Origin: Paraprevotella clara YIT 11840
GTDB lineage: Bacteria; Bacteroidota; Bacteroidia; Bacteroidales; Bacteroidaceae
Direction: 5' to 3'
Assembly (NCBI RefSeq): GCF_000233955.1
Contig: NZ_JH376597.1
Location: 62,001-126,000 of the forward strand
DNA length: 64,000 nucleotides
Position 1 is the stretch's first letter; every line of letters starts with the position of its first letter. Position numbers and translations under genes: made by a program. Below are positions 28,618 through 37,386 of this stretch, piece by piece. A model generated the notes under the pieces. The model was not told the origin of the DNA, searched no databases, and worked only from the letters and a program-made list of their open reading frames with translations.

Positions 28618-29022
28618 ATGAAGACTTACAAATACAATATCAACGGCAACGATTATGAGGTGGCCGTGGAAGGGATAGAAAATTACGTGGCTACCGTGAC
28701 GGTAAACGGTGAGAGCTATACCGTGAAGATGCCCGAACCGGAAAAGCCGGCACATCATCCCGTAGTAGTAAAACCTGCCGGAGTGCCCGCCGTAATCGAC
28801 AAACCCAAGAAGTATGGAGTGAAAGCTCCGCTTCCGGGCGTGATCGTGGACGTGAAAGTGAAACCGGGCGACGAAATCAAGCGTGGCGATACGGTGGTCA
28901 TCTTGGATGCCATGAAGATGGAAAACAACATCACGTCCGACCGCGCCGGAAAGATTGCGGAAATCTGCGTCGTACCGGGCGAATCGGTCATGGAAGGCAA
29001 GGACTTGGTGATTCTGGAATAA
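28618..29022 (+). CDS. biotin carboxyl carrier subunit of the decarboxylase
   Basis: 134 residues. The C-terminal half is a biotinyl domain with the canonical VILDAMKMENNITS motif, K100 being the biotinylated lysine. The N-terminal 40 residues (MKTYKYNINGNDYEVAVEGIEN) are the usual start of decarboxylase gamma/carrier subunits, joined by a Pro/Val-rich linker. It shuttles CO2 from MmdA. The membrane beta subunit that normally receives it is not encoded downstream. Confidence 0.95.
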   Translation: MKTYKYNINGNDYEVAVEGIENYVATVTVNGESYTVKMPEPEKPAHHPVVVKPAGVPAVIDKPKKYGVKAPLPGVIVDVKVKPGDEIKRGDTVVILDAMKMENNITSDRAGKIAEICVVPGESVMEGKDLVILE

Positions 29023-29080
29023 TCCGAATACCAAGAAAGTGCTTCCATCCCATTAGCACTTAAACGAACATATAAGTAAT

Positions 29081-29157
29081 GAGCTCCGCAGCCCTTGTTC
29101 TTTATTCATTGAGTACGGTCAGCATTCGTACTTTGGGAACAAGTGGATGCGGAGCTC
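29081..29157. repeat. long imperfect hairpin after the biotin-carrier gene
   Basis: Three nested stems: GAGCTCCGCA (29081-29090) with TGCGGAGCTC (29148-29157), TTGTTC (29095-29100) with GAACAA (29137-29142), and AGTACG (29112-29117) with CGTACT (29127-29132), separated by unequal internal loops. No T-run follows on the plus strand, so it is not a simple terminator. It could be a decayed mobile-element end, a structured 3' UTR or a small RNA. Confidence 0.55.
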
Positions 29158-29260
29158 GTATTTATAGGGCATGGTGAAACTTTCGGGTCATATAGCTTTG
29201 CGTTTCAGGGAAATATTGTATATTTGCCATCAGAAATAAAAATGAAAGGAAGTACAATCT

Positions 29261-29455
29261 ATGAAAGTAGGAGACAAGGTATGGATATCTCCCGACTTGA
29301 CGTTACTCAAAAGATGGATATCAGGGACGGTCATTCAAGTAGAAAACAATCCGTTTGTAGGTACCGTCATATCTGCGGAAACTGAAGACCTCAACGTGTT
29401 TTTCGGGAGAGAGGAAATGTTCAAACTTACGAAGGAGGAGATATGTTTGCCATAA
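29261..29455 (+). CDS. small basic/beta-rich hypothetical protein
   Basis: 64 residues starting MKVGDKVWISPDLTLLKRWI. The pattern VGDKVWISP...GTVIQVENNPFVGTVISAE looks like a small SH3/KOW-type beta barrel, but I cannot name a family. A purine-rich stretch (AAAGGAAG) precedes the ATG and two -7-like elements are upstream: TAGCTTTG (29193-29200) and TATATTTG (29219-29226). It is convergent with the HxlR gene. Confidence 0.6.
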   Translation: MKVGDKVWISPDLTLLKRWISGTVIQVENNPFVGTVISAETEDLNVFFGREEMFKLTKEEICLP

Positions 29456-29475
29456 GTTTCGATATGACGGTTTCG

Positions 29476-29877
29476 TTATTCATATTGTATGATTGAAGTG
29501 GCGGATGCCTTTTGCCCGCTTCGCGCCCTGTCTTCCATAATGGCATCCATTTGTTCCTTGGCCCAATCAATCAGCGCGTTCAACCGGGGCAACAAAGACT
29601 GCCCACGCGATGTCAACGAATACTCCACCTTCGGAGGAATCTGGGCATAGACCCGGCGGTTTACAATACCATCTTGCTCCAACGTCCTCAAAGTCACCGT
29701 CAACATCTTTTGCGAAATATCGGGAATAGCCCTTTGGAGTTCGCCAAATCTCATGACCGCCGTCTGCTCCAACGTAAATATCACCAATATCGACCATTTG
29801 TCGCTAATACGGGACAGGATGTTCCTTATCGGGCAATCCCGGACAAAGATTTCATCTTTCTGCTTATCTGCTTCCAT
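29476..29877 (-). CDS. HxlR-family winged-helix transcriptional regulator
   Basis: 133 residues. The signature is complete: VRDCPIRNILSRISDKWSILVIFTL, RFGELQRAIPDISQKMLTVTLRTLEQDGIVNRRVY and KVEYSLTSRGQSLLPRL. HxlR/DUF24 proteins often sense electrophiles or redox state through the N-terminal cysteine, here C15. It is divergent from an NAD(P)-binding oxidoreductase, the usual arrangement for a regulator and its target. Direct repeats in the shared intergenic region are candidate binding sites. Confidence 0.93.
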   Translation of the reverse strand: MEADKQKDEIFVRDCPIRNILSRISDKWSILVIFTLEQTAVMRFGELQRAIPDISQKMLTVTLRTLEQDGIVNRRVYAQIPPKVEYSLTSRGQSLLPRLNALIDWAKEQMDAIMEDRARSGQKASATSIIQYE

Positions 29878-29934
29878 AACCCATTATGTTTGAATCACGC
29901 TACAAAAGTAACTAAAAACCCATAATGGTACAAA
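29878..29934 (-). promoter_or_regulatory. HxlR gene promoter with flanking direct repeats
   Basis: Minus strand: -33 box TTTG (29931-29934), 20-bp spacer, -7 element TACTTTTG (29903-29910), an excellent consensus. Direct repeats, plus-strand AACCCATTAT (29878-29887) and AACCCATAAT (29917-29926), lie on both sides of the -7 element. One abuts the start codon, which suggests autorepression. Confidence 0.6.
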
Positions 29935-30116
29935 CAGTCTTATTCTTCCGCGTTAAAACAAGTTAAACCACCCAAAGATAATCCCCTCATACACAACATT
30001 GGTTTCCGACCGGTAAGTATCTGAGAATTCGGTGCCTACTTGTATATACGGCTGTAAAGGACGAACTTTGCAGCATCAACCGAACAAACAGTATAAACCC
30101 TAAAAAAGAACAAGTC

Positions 30117-30776
30117 ATGAAACATGTAACATTGATTGGTGCAAGCGGATTTGTAGGAAGCGCCATTTTGGAAGAACTCTTGAATCGTGGGCATCATGTC
30201 ACGGCCATCGTACGTACACCCAACAAACTTACGCAGTCCCACACGAATCTGAAGGTTGAAGTCATGGACGTGGAAGACCGGAATGCCCTCGTCCAAGTAT
30301 GCCACGGACAGGATGCCGTGATAAGCGCGTATAATCCGGGATGGGGCAACCCGGAAATATACGAAGACACCTTACGCGTCTATCCCCTGATATTGGAAGC
30401 CGTGAAAGCCTCCGGCGTGAAACGCTTTCTGGTCGTGGGCGGCGCAGGTAGCTTGTTCGTCAAACCGGGGTTGCGTCTGGTGGATACCGGCACCCTGCCG
30501 GAAGCATGGCTCCCGGGCGTGAAATCCCTGTCCAAGTTCTTTTTGGAAACATTAACCGCAGAGCAAGAACTCGATTGGGTGTTCTTCTCCCCTGCCGCCA
30601 ACCTCGGCAATTTGCAGAAAGGCGTGCGCACGGGCAAGTTCCGCCTCGGGAAGGACGACCTGATTGTGGACGAGAAGGGGGACAGTTTCATCTCCGTAGA
30701 AGACTATGCCATGGCCATGGTGGATGAATTGGAACAGGAAAACCACCATCGGGAACGCTTCACGATAGGATATTGA
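30117..30776 (+). CDS. NAD(P)-binding atypical SDR (NmrA-like) oxidoreductase
   Basis: 219 residues. MKHVTLIGASGFVGSAILEELLNRGHHVTAIVRTP has the atypical-SDR GxxGxxG motif (G8, G11, G14). RFLVVGGAGSLFV and WVFFSPAANL follow the family pattern, and there is no classical YxxxK. Members reduce quinones or bind NADPH as sensors. Divergent from the HxlR gene, so probably induced by the same stress; substrate unknown. Confidence 0.88.
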   Translation: MKHVTLIGASGFVGSAILEELLNRGHHVTAIVRTPNKLTQSHTNLKVEVMDVEDRNALVQVCHGQDAVISAYNPGWGNPEIYEDTLRVYPLILEAVKASGVKRFLVVGGAGSLFVKPGLRLVDTGTLPEAWLPGVKSLSKFFLETLTAEQELDWVFFSPAANLGNLQKGVRTGKFRLGKDDLIVDEKGDSFISVEDYAMAMVDELEQENHHRERFTIGY

Positions 30777-30871
30777 AAAGCTATGTCCGAAATCATCCGG
30801 AGGGCATAAAACGTAAAATATCCGGAACAGCTATTCAAATTCTATAAACTATTAAAATTCAAATACTTATC

Positions 30872-30970
30872 ATTTTAAAATCGTTCTGCGCCAAACGAAA
30901 AATCATTTGCCGCAGAACGATTTTCCGTTGTGCTGAGAACGATTTTCCAATCTCAGCACAACGATTTCAG
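30872..30970. repeat. 22-bp-period repeat array with two perfect inverted repeats
   Basis: The core AACGA followed by A/T-rich bases recurs exactly every 22 bp at 30894, 30916, 30938 and 30960. The units also form two hairpins: AAAATCGTTCTGCG (30877-30890) with its exact complement (30911-30924), and CGTTGTGCTGAGA (30926-30938) with its exact complement (30951-30963). It sits between convergent genes. A related two-unit copy is at 45386-45429. It resembles a REP-like dispersed element. Confidence 0.7.
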
Positions 30971-31016
30971 GCTTTCTGCCGTAAATAACATTTACCTACC
31001 GAAAGCCTCATCCCAC

Positions 31017-33029
31017 TCAGAAGAGCACCCATTTACAACGGTCTGAAAACTCCTGTCCGCCCCGCTGCCCGAAAGCCTCCACTTGGTTCTCCCCGTGCTT
31101 CAAACCTACCTTCCTCCAGATGCAAATGCTTCCGTTGCGCTCCGGACTGCCGCAATCTTTTCCGTTCACTTTCAGGCGGACGGTCTCGCAATTCGTATAT
31201 ACCTTGACATCCGTCAATGAATCCCGGCGGGCCACATCCCTCCGGCTGGCGATATGAACCACCGGCTCTTCCGACCATTCCGACTGATAAAAGTAGAAAG
31301 CATCCTTCCGTATCTTACGGTCGTAAGAGACCAACCCCTTGTCGTTCATCCCCGGCATATCCCCCTCGTTGCGCGACGCGCTGGCAAAATCGAACATGTT
31401 CCAGACGAAAGAGCCCCACGCGAAACCGCTGCGCTTGATGGCATCGTAAGTCTGTTCGTGCACCGTGGCCTGCCATTCTTCGGGATGGAACACCCCGTCG
31501 GCCTTCGGCGTCTTCTTTCCCGTCTGCCAATGGTGCCACACGTTTGCGCCGGCTCCATACTCGCTCACGGCGATACCCTTGTTTCCACACTGGCGGTTCC
31601 ACCGCTCCAAAGTGGATTTCATTTCCGAAGGCATCGCCCAATACCATCCGGGATAGGTGTTGAACGCCATGATGTCGGGCACGGCGTTTTCCGGACGTTT
31701 CTCCACATTTGCGGCCAACACCGTCAGCCGTCCCGGGTCTTCGCGGTGCGACACGTCATTGAGTTCCGAAATCAATTCTTTCACATCCCCTTTGGACAAC
31801 TCGTTGCACAGGCTCCAACAGAAAATGGAAGGGTGATTGAAATTCTGCCGGATGAGTTCCGTCAATTCCGTTTTCATGTTCTCCGTGAATTCCGGGGTAT
31901 CCAAGGCTTTGCCGACCAAAGGAATCTCGGCCCAGACCAACATGCCCTCGCGGTCGCACAAGGTGTAAAACTCGTCCGAATGCGGATAATGTGCCAACCG
32001 GATGCCGTTGGCACCGATTTCCTTGATGAGTGACATGTCCTCCCGGTGGTCGGCCGAAGAGATGGCCCACCCCTTGTCCGGACGATCCTGATGGCGGTTC
32101 ACTCCTTTTATCTTATAAGGCTTCCCGTTCAGGATGAAACCTTTTTCAGCGTCCACATGGAAAGATCTCAGGCCGACATACTGCGACAGGGTGTCCAACA
32201 CTTCCTTGCCCCGTTTCAGCTCCACGAAAACACGGTACAGGTAAGGCGATTTACGCCCGTCCCACAACATGGGGTTGTCCACCGTCAACCGGTTCGTAAA
32301 ATCGAGCCGTGCCTGTCCTTCTGTGGCTTGGGAGGTCGTGGCCGTCGCCACCAGTTTACCGGCGGCGTCGAACACGTCCGTCTTCACGGACAATTCTTTC
32401 ACCCGTTTCAGTCCGTTGTCCACTTTGGTGACTACCGACAAGTCCGCACGTCGCTCGCCGACCTGTTGGCTGACATATACCCCGGAAGAAGCATAATCCA
32501 AAGGCGTGATGCAAGCCTTGGGCAACAGCAGGAGCGAGACAGGCCGGTAGATGCCGCCAAAGACGGTGAAGTCCCCCTCCAACGGAGCGATGTTCAACTC
32601 CTTACGGTTGGACACGGCTACCTCCAACAGGTTCTCGCCGGAATGCACGTAGGGCGTGATTTCAAAACAAAAGGCATTGAAACCTCCCACATGTTCTCCT
32701 ACCTCCTGTCCGTTGAGTTTCACTTCCGCCTTTTGGCTCGCCGCCTCGAAACGCAAAAAGATACGTTTTTTCATCATCGCGGGCGAAACGGACAAGGTGT
32801 AACGGTACGTGCCGTCGCCCCTGTAATAATCGGGCGACGTACCATCTGTCGCATTCCACGTGTGAGGCACGTCCACTTGCTCCCATACGTCTTCCGCCTC
32901 ATCCCTATCCAGACGGAAATCCCATTTCTCACTCAAAAAACTTTGCTGTCTGAGCTGCCCGGCCACAGGAACGGACAGGCACGCGCAAAACATCGCCAAG
33001 GCCACGGGCCTTACTTTTAATACATTCAT
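31017..33029 (-). CDS. glycoside hydrolase family 2 (beta-galactosidase type)
   Basis: 670 residues with a signal peptide (LAMFCACLSVPVAG). Domains in order: jelly-roll sugar-binding (about 33-165), Ig-like (about 175-295), TIM barrel (about 296-590), short C-terminal part. Catalytic motifs: CWSLCNE (acid/base E410) and AVSEYGAG (nucleophile E490); GVNRHQD marks the barrel start. It lacks the long C-terminal domains of LacZ. Beta-galactosidase, beta-glucuronidase and beta-mannosidase are possible; the NRHQD block favours galactosidase. It stands alone, without a SusCD pair. Confidence 0.9.
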   Translation of the reverse strand: MNVLKVRPVALAMFCACLSVPVAGQLRQQSFLSEKWDFRLDRDEAEDVWEQVDVPHTWNATDGTSPDYYRGDGTYRYTLSVSPAMMKKRIFLRFEAASQKAEVKLNGQEVGEHVGGFNAFCFEITPYVHSGENLLEVAVSNRKELNIAPLEGDFTVFGGIYRPVSLLLLPKACITPLDYASSGVYVSQQVGERRADLSVVTKVDNGLKRVKELSVKTDVFDAAGKLVATATTSQATEGQARLDFTNRLTVDNPMLWDGRKSPYLYRVFVELKRGKEVLDTLSQYVGLRSFHVDAEKGFILNGKPYKIKGVNRHQDRPDKGWAISSADHREDMSLIKEIGANGIRLAHYPHSDEFYTLCDREGMLVWAEIPLVGKALDTPEFTENMKTELTELIRQNFNHPSIFCWSLCNELSKGDVKELISELNDVSHREDPGRLTVLAANVEKRPENAVPDIMAFNTYPGWYWAMPSEMKSTLERWNRQCGNKGIAVSEYGAGANVWHHWQTGKKTPKADGVFHPEEWQATVHEQTYDAIKRSGFAWGSFVWNMFDFASASRNEGDMPGMNDKGLVSYDRKIRKDAFYFYQSEWSEEPVVHIASRRDVARRDSLTDVKVYTNCETVRLKVNGKDCGSPERNGSICIWRKVGLKHGENQVEAFGQRGGQEFSDRCKWVLF

Positions 33030-33060
33030 CGGTTCTAAAAGGTTAAGTTGTATCTACAAA

Positions 33061-33086
33061 ATGATGCCAAAGATAAGAGGCATCAT
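33061..33086 (-). promoter_or_regulatory. GH2 promoter with an inverted repeat around the -7 element
   Basis: The -7 element TATCTTTG (33068-33075, minus strand) sits between the arms ATGATGCC (33061-33068) and GGCATCAT (33079-33086), which are perfect complements. A repressor bound there would occlude the promoter. No matching regulator gene is nearby. Confidence 0.55.
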
Positions 33087-33221
33087 CCTACCAGACATCA
33101 CACATTCCCACAATAAAATACGATTTTTGCGGCAAAAGGACTTTTGAAGCCGTCTTCTTCCCTCTTTTCGGAAGTTTTTCTTAGTTTTGCAAAAGGAATG
33201 AACGGCCATAGCCTTACTTTT

Positions 33222-35747
33222 ATGAAACAAAATACATCCTTCAAAATCGCCTGCGGATACTTTTTATTAATCTGTCTCCTGTTAGGTTCCATCTACTATA
33301 TTTACCACCAGACCACTTCACTGACCCGGATGTCCGGCAATGAACAAACGCTGGCCGAACGCCGGAAAGTGACTCATCAGCTTGTCAGTCGGCTCTTTGA
33401 AACGGAAAATATCGGGCAAGCCATCCATTTCGGCCGATGGGAGGCCTACCGCAAATACGTGCAATCCATGTCCGACGTACAACAGACCATATCCGCGTTG
33501 GACACTTTATTCACCGATTCTTTGCAAAAAGCCCGGCTCGACACACTGTCTTCCTTACTGGCCGACAAACAGGAAAACATGAAACGATTGGTATTGGCTT
33601 TGGAGCACAACTCCGCCCCGCAAATTTACCAGCACCAAATCAGCCTGCTTGTCAAAAGCCAAGACACCGTCATCCAAAAGCCGCATATCACCCGGCAAAT
33701 CATACAAAAAGACAAATCCTACACGGTGAAAGAACCGAAAAAGAATTTCTTCCAACGACTGGCTTCCGCTTTCCATAAACCGGAAGCAGACACCACTTCT
33801 GTGAAACAAACCGTGCAAATCTTAGAAACGGACACGATTCATCAGGAGTTCAACGCAAGAGACACCCTTGCACACATCCTGGACAGCATAGAAAGCAGCA
33901 TGAAACTGTATAACAGCCGACGGCAACAACGCATCAACGCGCAAGCGGAACGGCTTTGGTACACGAGCCTCGAACTCAACAACCGCGTCACGCAACTCCT
34001 GGAAAGCATCGAGAAGGAAGAACAGCAACGATTGGAAGAAGAAAGCCGGAAAGCCTATCTGGTACGGAAACAGGCAGCCCTCACGACCGGCCTCATTGCT
34101 ACGGCTGCCATCCTTTTGGCCATTGTCTTCTTCGTCATCGTATGGCGCGACATCACTAAAAGCAATCATTACCGCCGCGAGTTGGAGAAAGCCAAGAAAA
34201 GAGCCGAAGACCTCTTGGTTTCGCGTGAGAAATTGATGTTGACCGTGACCCACGACATCAAGGCACCGGTAGGTTCCATCATGGGATACACGGAACTCCT
34301 GGCCCCCCACGTCTGGGAAAACCGTCCCAAAAACTACTTGGACAACATCCGCAGCTCATCCGAACATCTGCTCAGCCTCGTCGGTTCACTGTTGGATTAC
34401 CATAAGTTGGAAGCCCATAAAATGGATTTGCATCCGGTCAGCTTCAATCCGGACGAACTGCTTCATACCATTGCCCAAAGCTTCTTACCTATAGCGGAAA
34501 AGAAGGGATTGGAGCTGCAATGTGAGACCTCTCCCGAAACCCGACGGACCTATACCGGCGATGCCTTCCGCATTCGGCAGATTGTGGACAACCTGTTAAG
34601 CAATGCCCTGAAATTCACACAGCAGGGCCATATCCTCCTTCGCGCCAAAATGCACGGCCGCCTGCTTTGCATCACCGTGCGCGATACGGGATGCGGAATG
34701 ACTGCGGAAGAACAGCAAATGATTTTCAAGGAATTTACCCGCCTGAGCAGCGCGCAAGGAGAAGAAGGAGTCGGTTTAGGATTATCCATCACGCTGAAAC
34801 TGGTACAGCTCCTTCAAGGAGAAATCCATTTGGAAAGTACTCCCGGAAAAGGCAGTTCTTTCCTTATCACGCTTCCCTTACAACCTACACAGAATAGTCA
34901 GGCTCCTGCGGAGGACTTTCCTGTGCCCCTTGAATCTCCGGAGCGTCCTCTCCATATATTGCTGATTGACGACGACCGTATCCAAATGCAACTGACTCAA
35001 GCGATGTTACAACAAATCCAACCGGAAAAAACAGCTTGGGAGATTGTTTCCTGCCGTACGCCGGAAGAAGTATTCCGCCGGATAGAACAACACCGTTTCG
35101 ATTTGTTGTTCACAGACATACAAATGCCGTCCATGAACGGTTTCGACGTATTGAAAAACATACGGAGCCTGAATCCTCACGCCCATGCACAACTCCCAGT
35201 GGTGGCCATCACGGCACGCTACGACATGCAGGAAGCGTTTTTCAGGAAACATGGCTTCGCCACCTGCCTTTACAAGCCGTTCAACCAAAAAGATCTAGCT
35301 CAAGCCATCCGGAAAGCACTCGGAGACGTCCGGCCGGAAGTAAAAGAAGAACCCGGGAAAGCTGAAGCTGAGCCATCCTCGGCATCTCCCGTCATCGACC
35401 TTGCCCCATTGACCGAATTCGCAGGAGACGACCGGAACGCCGCACGGGAAATCCTGAATACCTTCCTGCAAGAAACCCTCCTGCATGCCGAAGCGTTCAA
35501 AAAGGCTTACGAACAAAAGGAAAAGGTCGAAATATGCAGGATTGCCCATAAATTGCTTCCCACCTTCACCCTTGTGGGCGCTCCCTGCATCAAAGCATTG
35601 CAGACTTTGGAACAACGACGGGATGAACAGGAATGGAACGACGCGGACAACGTCCCGGCACAAGAAGTCATCGAGTCTTTCCACCTCGTCGTCCGTGCCC
35701 TGAAAGAAAAGAATGGCAGTGAACCGACACGTAAGCGTGAATATTAA
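33222..35747 (+). CDS. hybrid sensor histidine kinase (HK-REC-Hpt)
   Basis: 841 residues from MKQNTSFKI. Two transmembrane helices (about 8-30 and 290-315) bracket a periplasmic sensor of about 260 residues, alpha-helical with many Q/E/R and no recognised domain. Then come HisKA (VTHDIKAPVG, H344), HATPase (IVDNLLSNALKF, DTGCGM, GVGLGLSI), a receiver domain (FTDIQMP, phospho-acceptor D632) and a C-terminal Hpt domain (RIAHKLLP, H776). This is a full phosphorelay needing a separate receiver, which the next gene supplies. A TAGTTTTG -7 element at 33182-33189 excludes the in-frame ATG at 33144. Confidence 0.93.
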   Translation: MKQNTSFKIACGYFLLICLLLGSIYYIYHQTTSLTRMSGNEQTLAERRKVTHQLVSRLFETENIGQAIHFGRWEAYRKYVQSMSDVQQTISALDTLFTDSLQKARLDTLSSLLADKQENMKRLVLALEHNSAPQIYQHQISLLVKSQDTVIQKPHITRQIIQKDKSYTVKEPKKNFFQRLASAFHKPEADTTSVKQTVQILETDTIHQEFNARDTLAHILDSIESSMKLYNSRRQQRINAQAERLWYTSLELNNRVTQLLESIEKEEQQRLEEESRKAYLVRKQAALTTGLIATAAILLAIVFFVIVWRDITKSNHYRRELEKAKKRAEDLLVSREKLMLTVTHDIKAPVGSIMGYTELLAPHVWENRPKNYLDNIRSSSEHLLSLVGSLLDYHKLEAHKMDLHPVSFNPDELLHTIAQSFLPIAEKKGLELQCETSPETRRTYTGDAFRIRQIVDNLLSNALKFTQQGHILLRAKMHGRLLCITVRDTGCGMTAEEQQMIFKEFTRLSSAQGEEGVGLGLSITLKLVQLLQGEIHLESTPGKGSSFLITLPLQPTQNSQAPAEDFPVPLESPERPLHILLIDDDRIQMQLTQAMLQQIQPEKTAWEIVSCRTPEEVFRRIEQHRFDLLFTDIQMPSMNGFDVLKNIRSLNPHAHAQLPVVAITARYDMQEAFFRKHGFATCLYKPFNQKDLAQAIRKALGDVRPEVKEEPGKAEAEPSSASPVIDLAPLTEFAGDDRNAAREILNTFLQETLLHAEAFKKAYEQKEKVEICRIAHKLLPTFTLVGAPCIKALQTLEQRRDEQEWNDADNVPAQEVIESFHLVVRALKEKNGSEPTRKREY

Positions 35748-35795
35748 AACATTTAAAAAGCCGCTCCGCATATACTTTCGTACTGCAAAAGGCAT

Positions 35796-35803
35796 TATCT
35801 TTG
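35796..35803 (+). promoter_or_regulatory. promoter -7 element for the sigma-54 response regulator
   Basis: TATCTTTG, 26 bp before the ATG at 35830, in the 82-bp gap after the kinase gene. The regulator can thus be made independently of the kinase. Confidence 0.55.
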
Positions 35804-35829
35804 TGTCAACTTAATCCGATAAAGACCAC

Positions 35830-37191
35830 ATGGCAGCCATTCTCATAGTAGAAGACGACTTGACGTTTGCCACCATGCTTAAAACGTGGTTGGGCAAACA
35901 AGGATTCCAAATCAGTACGGCCGGAGACTTATCCAAAGCACACAAGTTATTGGAACATCAGTCGTATGACCTCATCCTGTCGGACCTTAGGTTACCGGAA
36001 GGCGACGGCCTGTCTCTGCTTGACTGGATGCAAAAACACGGCCTCGTTGTTCCTTTAATCGTCATGACCAGTTATGCCGACGTCCAAAATGCCGTAAACG
36101 CCATGAAACAAGGGGCATGCGACTACATTGCCAAACCGGTGCAACCGGCTATGCTTCTGGAAAAGATAGAAGATGCCTTGTCCGCTTCTTCTCCGCCCCT
36201 CTCCAAAAGGAATACGGATTCCGAAGAGACTCAAACAAGTACCGAAACCCACCCGACATTTCTGGAGGGAAAGAGCGAGGCGGCACGCCAACTTTACAAT
36301 TACGTGGCTTTGGTGGCCCCGACACCGCTTTCGGTACTCATCAACGGTGCCAGCGGAACCGGAAAAGAATATGTGGCCCACCGCATACACCAATTAAGCA
36401 AGAGGGCTGACAAACCCTTTGTAGCCATCGACTGCGGAGCCATGCTCAAAGAACTGGCGGCTTCTGAATTCTTCGGCCACGTGAAAGGTTCGTTTACAGG
36501 CGCCGTGGCCGACAAAACGGGAGCTTTCGTAGAAGCCAACGGCGGCACGCTGTTTCTCGACGAAGTGGGAAACCTGAGTTATGACGTGCAAGTACAACTC
36601 TTACGGGCCATCCAAGAACGGAAAATACGTCCGGTGGGTTCCAACCAGGAAATAGAAGTGGATGTCCGGCTCGTCTGTGCCACCAACGAGAACCTGCAAC
36701 AGGCCATCGCCCGTGGAGAATTCCGCGAAGACCTCTACCACCGCCTGAATGAATTCACCCTGCACATGCCTTCTCTGAAAGACCGTGGCGAGGACATCCT
36801 TCTATTTGCCAACTTCTTTCTGGACCAAGCCAACAAGGAACTGGAAAGGCATATCGTAGGTTTCGACGCCCCGGCTTCGGAAGCGTTGCTCAATTACGCA
36901 TGGCCCGGTAATTTGCGCGAATTGAAAAACCGGGTGAAACGCGCTACTTTACTGGCACAAGACCGCCTGATCCATAAGACCGATTTGGGAGAGTTCAATA
37001 TCATAAACCGTGGCGAAGAAGAACTCCCTGCAGCAACTCCTTTCGCCTTACACGATAAAAATACCGAGAAAGAACGTATCCTGCAGGCCCTGCAAACGGC
37101 ACACCACAATAAAGCGCGTGCCGCACGTCTTTTAGGCATAGACCGCAAAACCCTCTACAACAAAATCAAGCTCTACGATATTCCACAATAA
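35830..37191 (+). CDS. sigma-54-dependent response regulator (NtrC family)
   Basis: 453 residues: receiver (LILSDLRLPEGDG, D52), AAA+ ATPase (Walker A NGASGTGKEY, sigma-54-contact loop GSFTGA, Walker B GGTLFLDEVGN), and a Fis-type helix-turn-helix at the end (NKARAARLLGIDRKTLYNKI). Such proteins remodel RNA polymerase-sigma-54 at -24/-12 promoters. It lies 82 bp after the hybrid kinase, its evident phosphodonor through the Hpt domain. A -24/-12 promoter occurs 120 bp after its stop, in front of the repeat protein. The loop has S in place of the usual A of GAFTGA, a tolerated variant. Confidence 0.95.
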   Translation: MAAILIVEDDLTFATMLKTWLGKQGFQISTAGDLSKAHKLLEHQSYDLILSDLRLPEGDGLSLLDWMQKHGLVVPLIVMTSYADVQNAVNAMKQGACDYIAKPVQPAMLLEKIEDALSASSPPLSKRNTDSEETQTSTETHPTFLEGKSEAARQLYNYVALVAPTPLSVLINGASGTGKEYVAHRIHQLSKRADKPFVAIDCGAMLKELAASEFFGHVKGSFTGAVADKTGAFVEANGGTLFLDEVGNLSYDVQVQLLRAIQERKIRPVGSNQEIEVDVRLVCATNENLQQAIARGEFREDLYHRLNEFTLHMPSLKDRGEDILLFANFFLDQANKELERHIVGFDAPASEALLNYAWPGNLRELKNRVKRATLLAQDRLIHKTDLGEFNIINRGEEELPAATPFALHDKNTEKERILQALQTAHHNKARAARLLGIDRKTLYNKIKLYDIPQ

Positions 37192-37310
37192 AAGTGTGGA
37201 ATTCTTCCCCACTCATCCCCACATTCCACACGTTCGTTTTTTAGCCTCATGCAATCTTAAATGCAAAGAATCCACTTATAATCAACACCTTACAACCTTC
37301 TTTCTTTTTC

Positions 37311-37326
37311 TGGCACACCTCTTGTC
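37311..37326 (+). promoter_or_regulatory. sigma-54 (-24/-12) promoter for the repeat protein
   Basis: TGGCAC-N5-TTGT against the consensus TGGCAC-N5-TTGC: the full -24 element, exact 10-bp GG-to-GY spacing, one mismatch (C to T) at -12. The start codon is 60 bp downstream. No TAnnTTTG element competes in the gap. Confidence 0.75.
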
Positions 37327-37386
37327 CATTAGTTTGGCAGATGACAAGATAAAACAGTCAAACAATTAAATAAAACAGAAAGCATT

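Noticed and set aside
29081-29157. Integron attC site
   Set aside because: The hairpin lacks the conserved core sites (GTTRRRY/RYYYAAC) and no integrase is near.
30872-30970. CRISPR-like array
   Set aside because: Units are 22 bp with no spacers, are imperfect and palindromic across units; there are no cas genes in the window.
33144-33221. Earlier start for the hybrid kinase
   Set aside because: The -7 element TAGTTTTG (33182-33189) lies inside this stretch, so it is upstream of the transcript.
37331-37345. Second -24/-12 candidate (TTTGGCAGATGAC) before the repeat protein
   Set aside because: It lacks the TTGC-type element at the right spacing, unlike the site at 37311.
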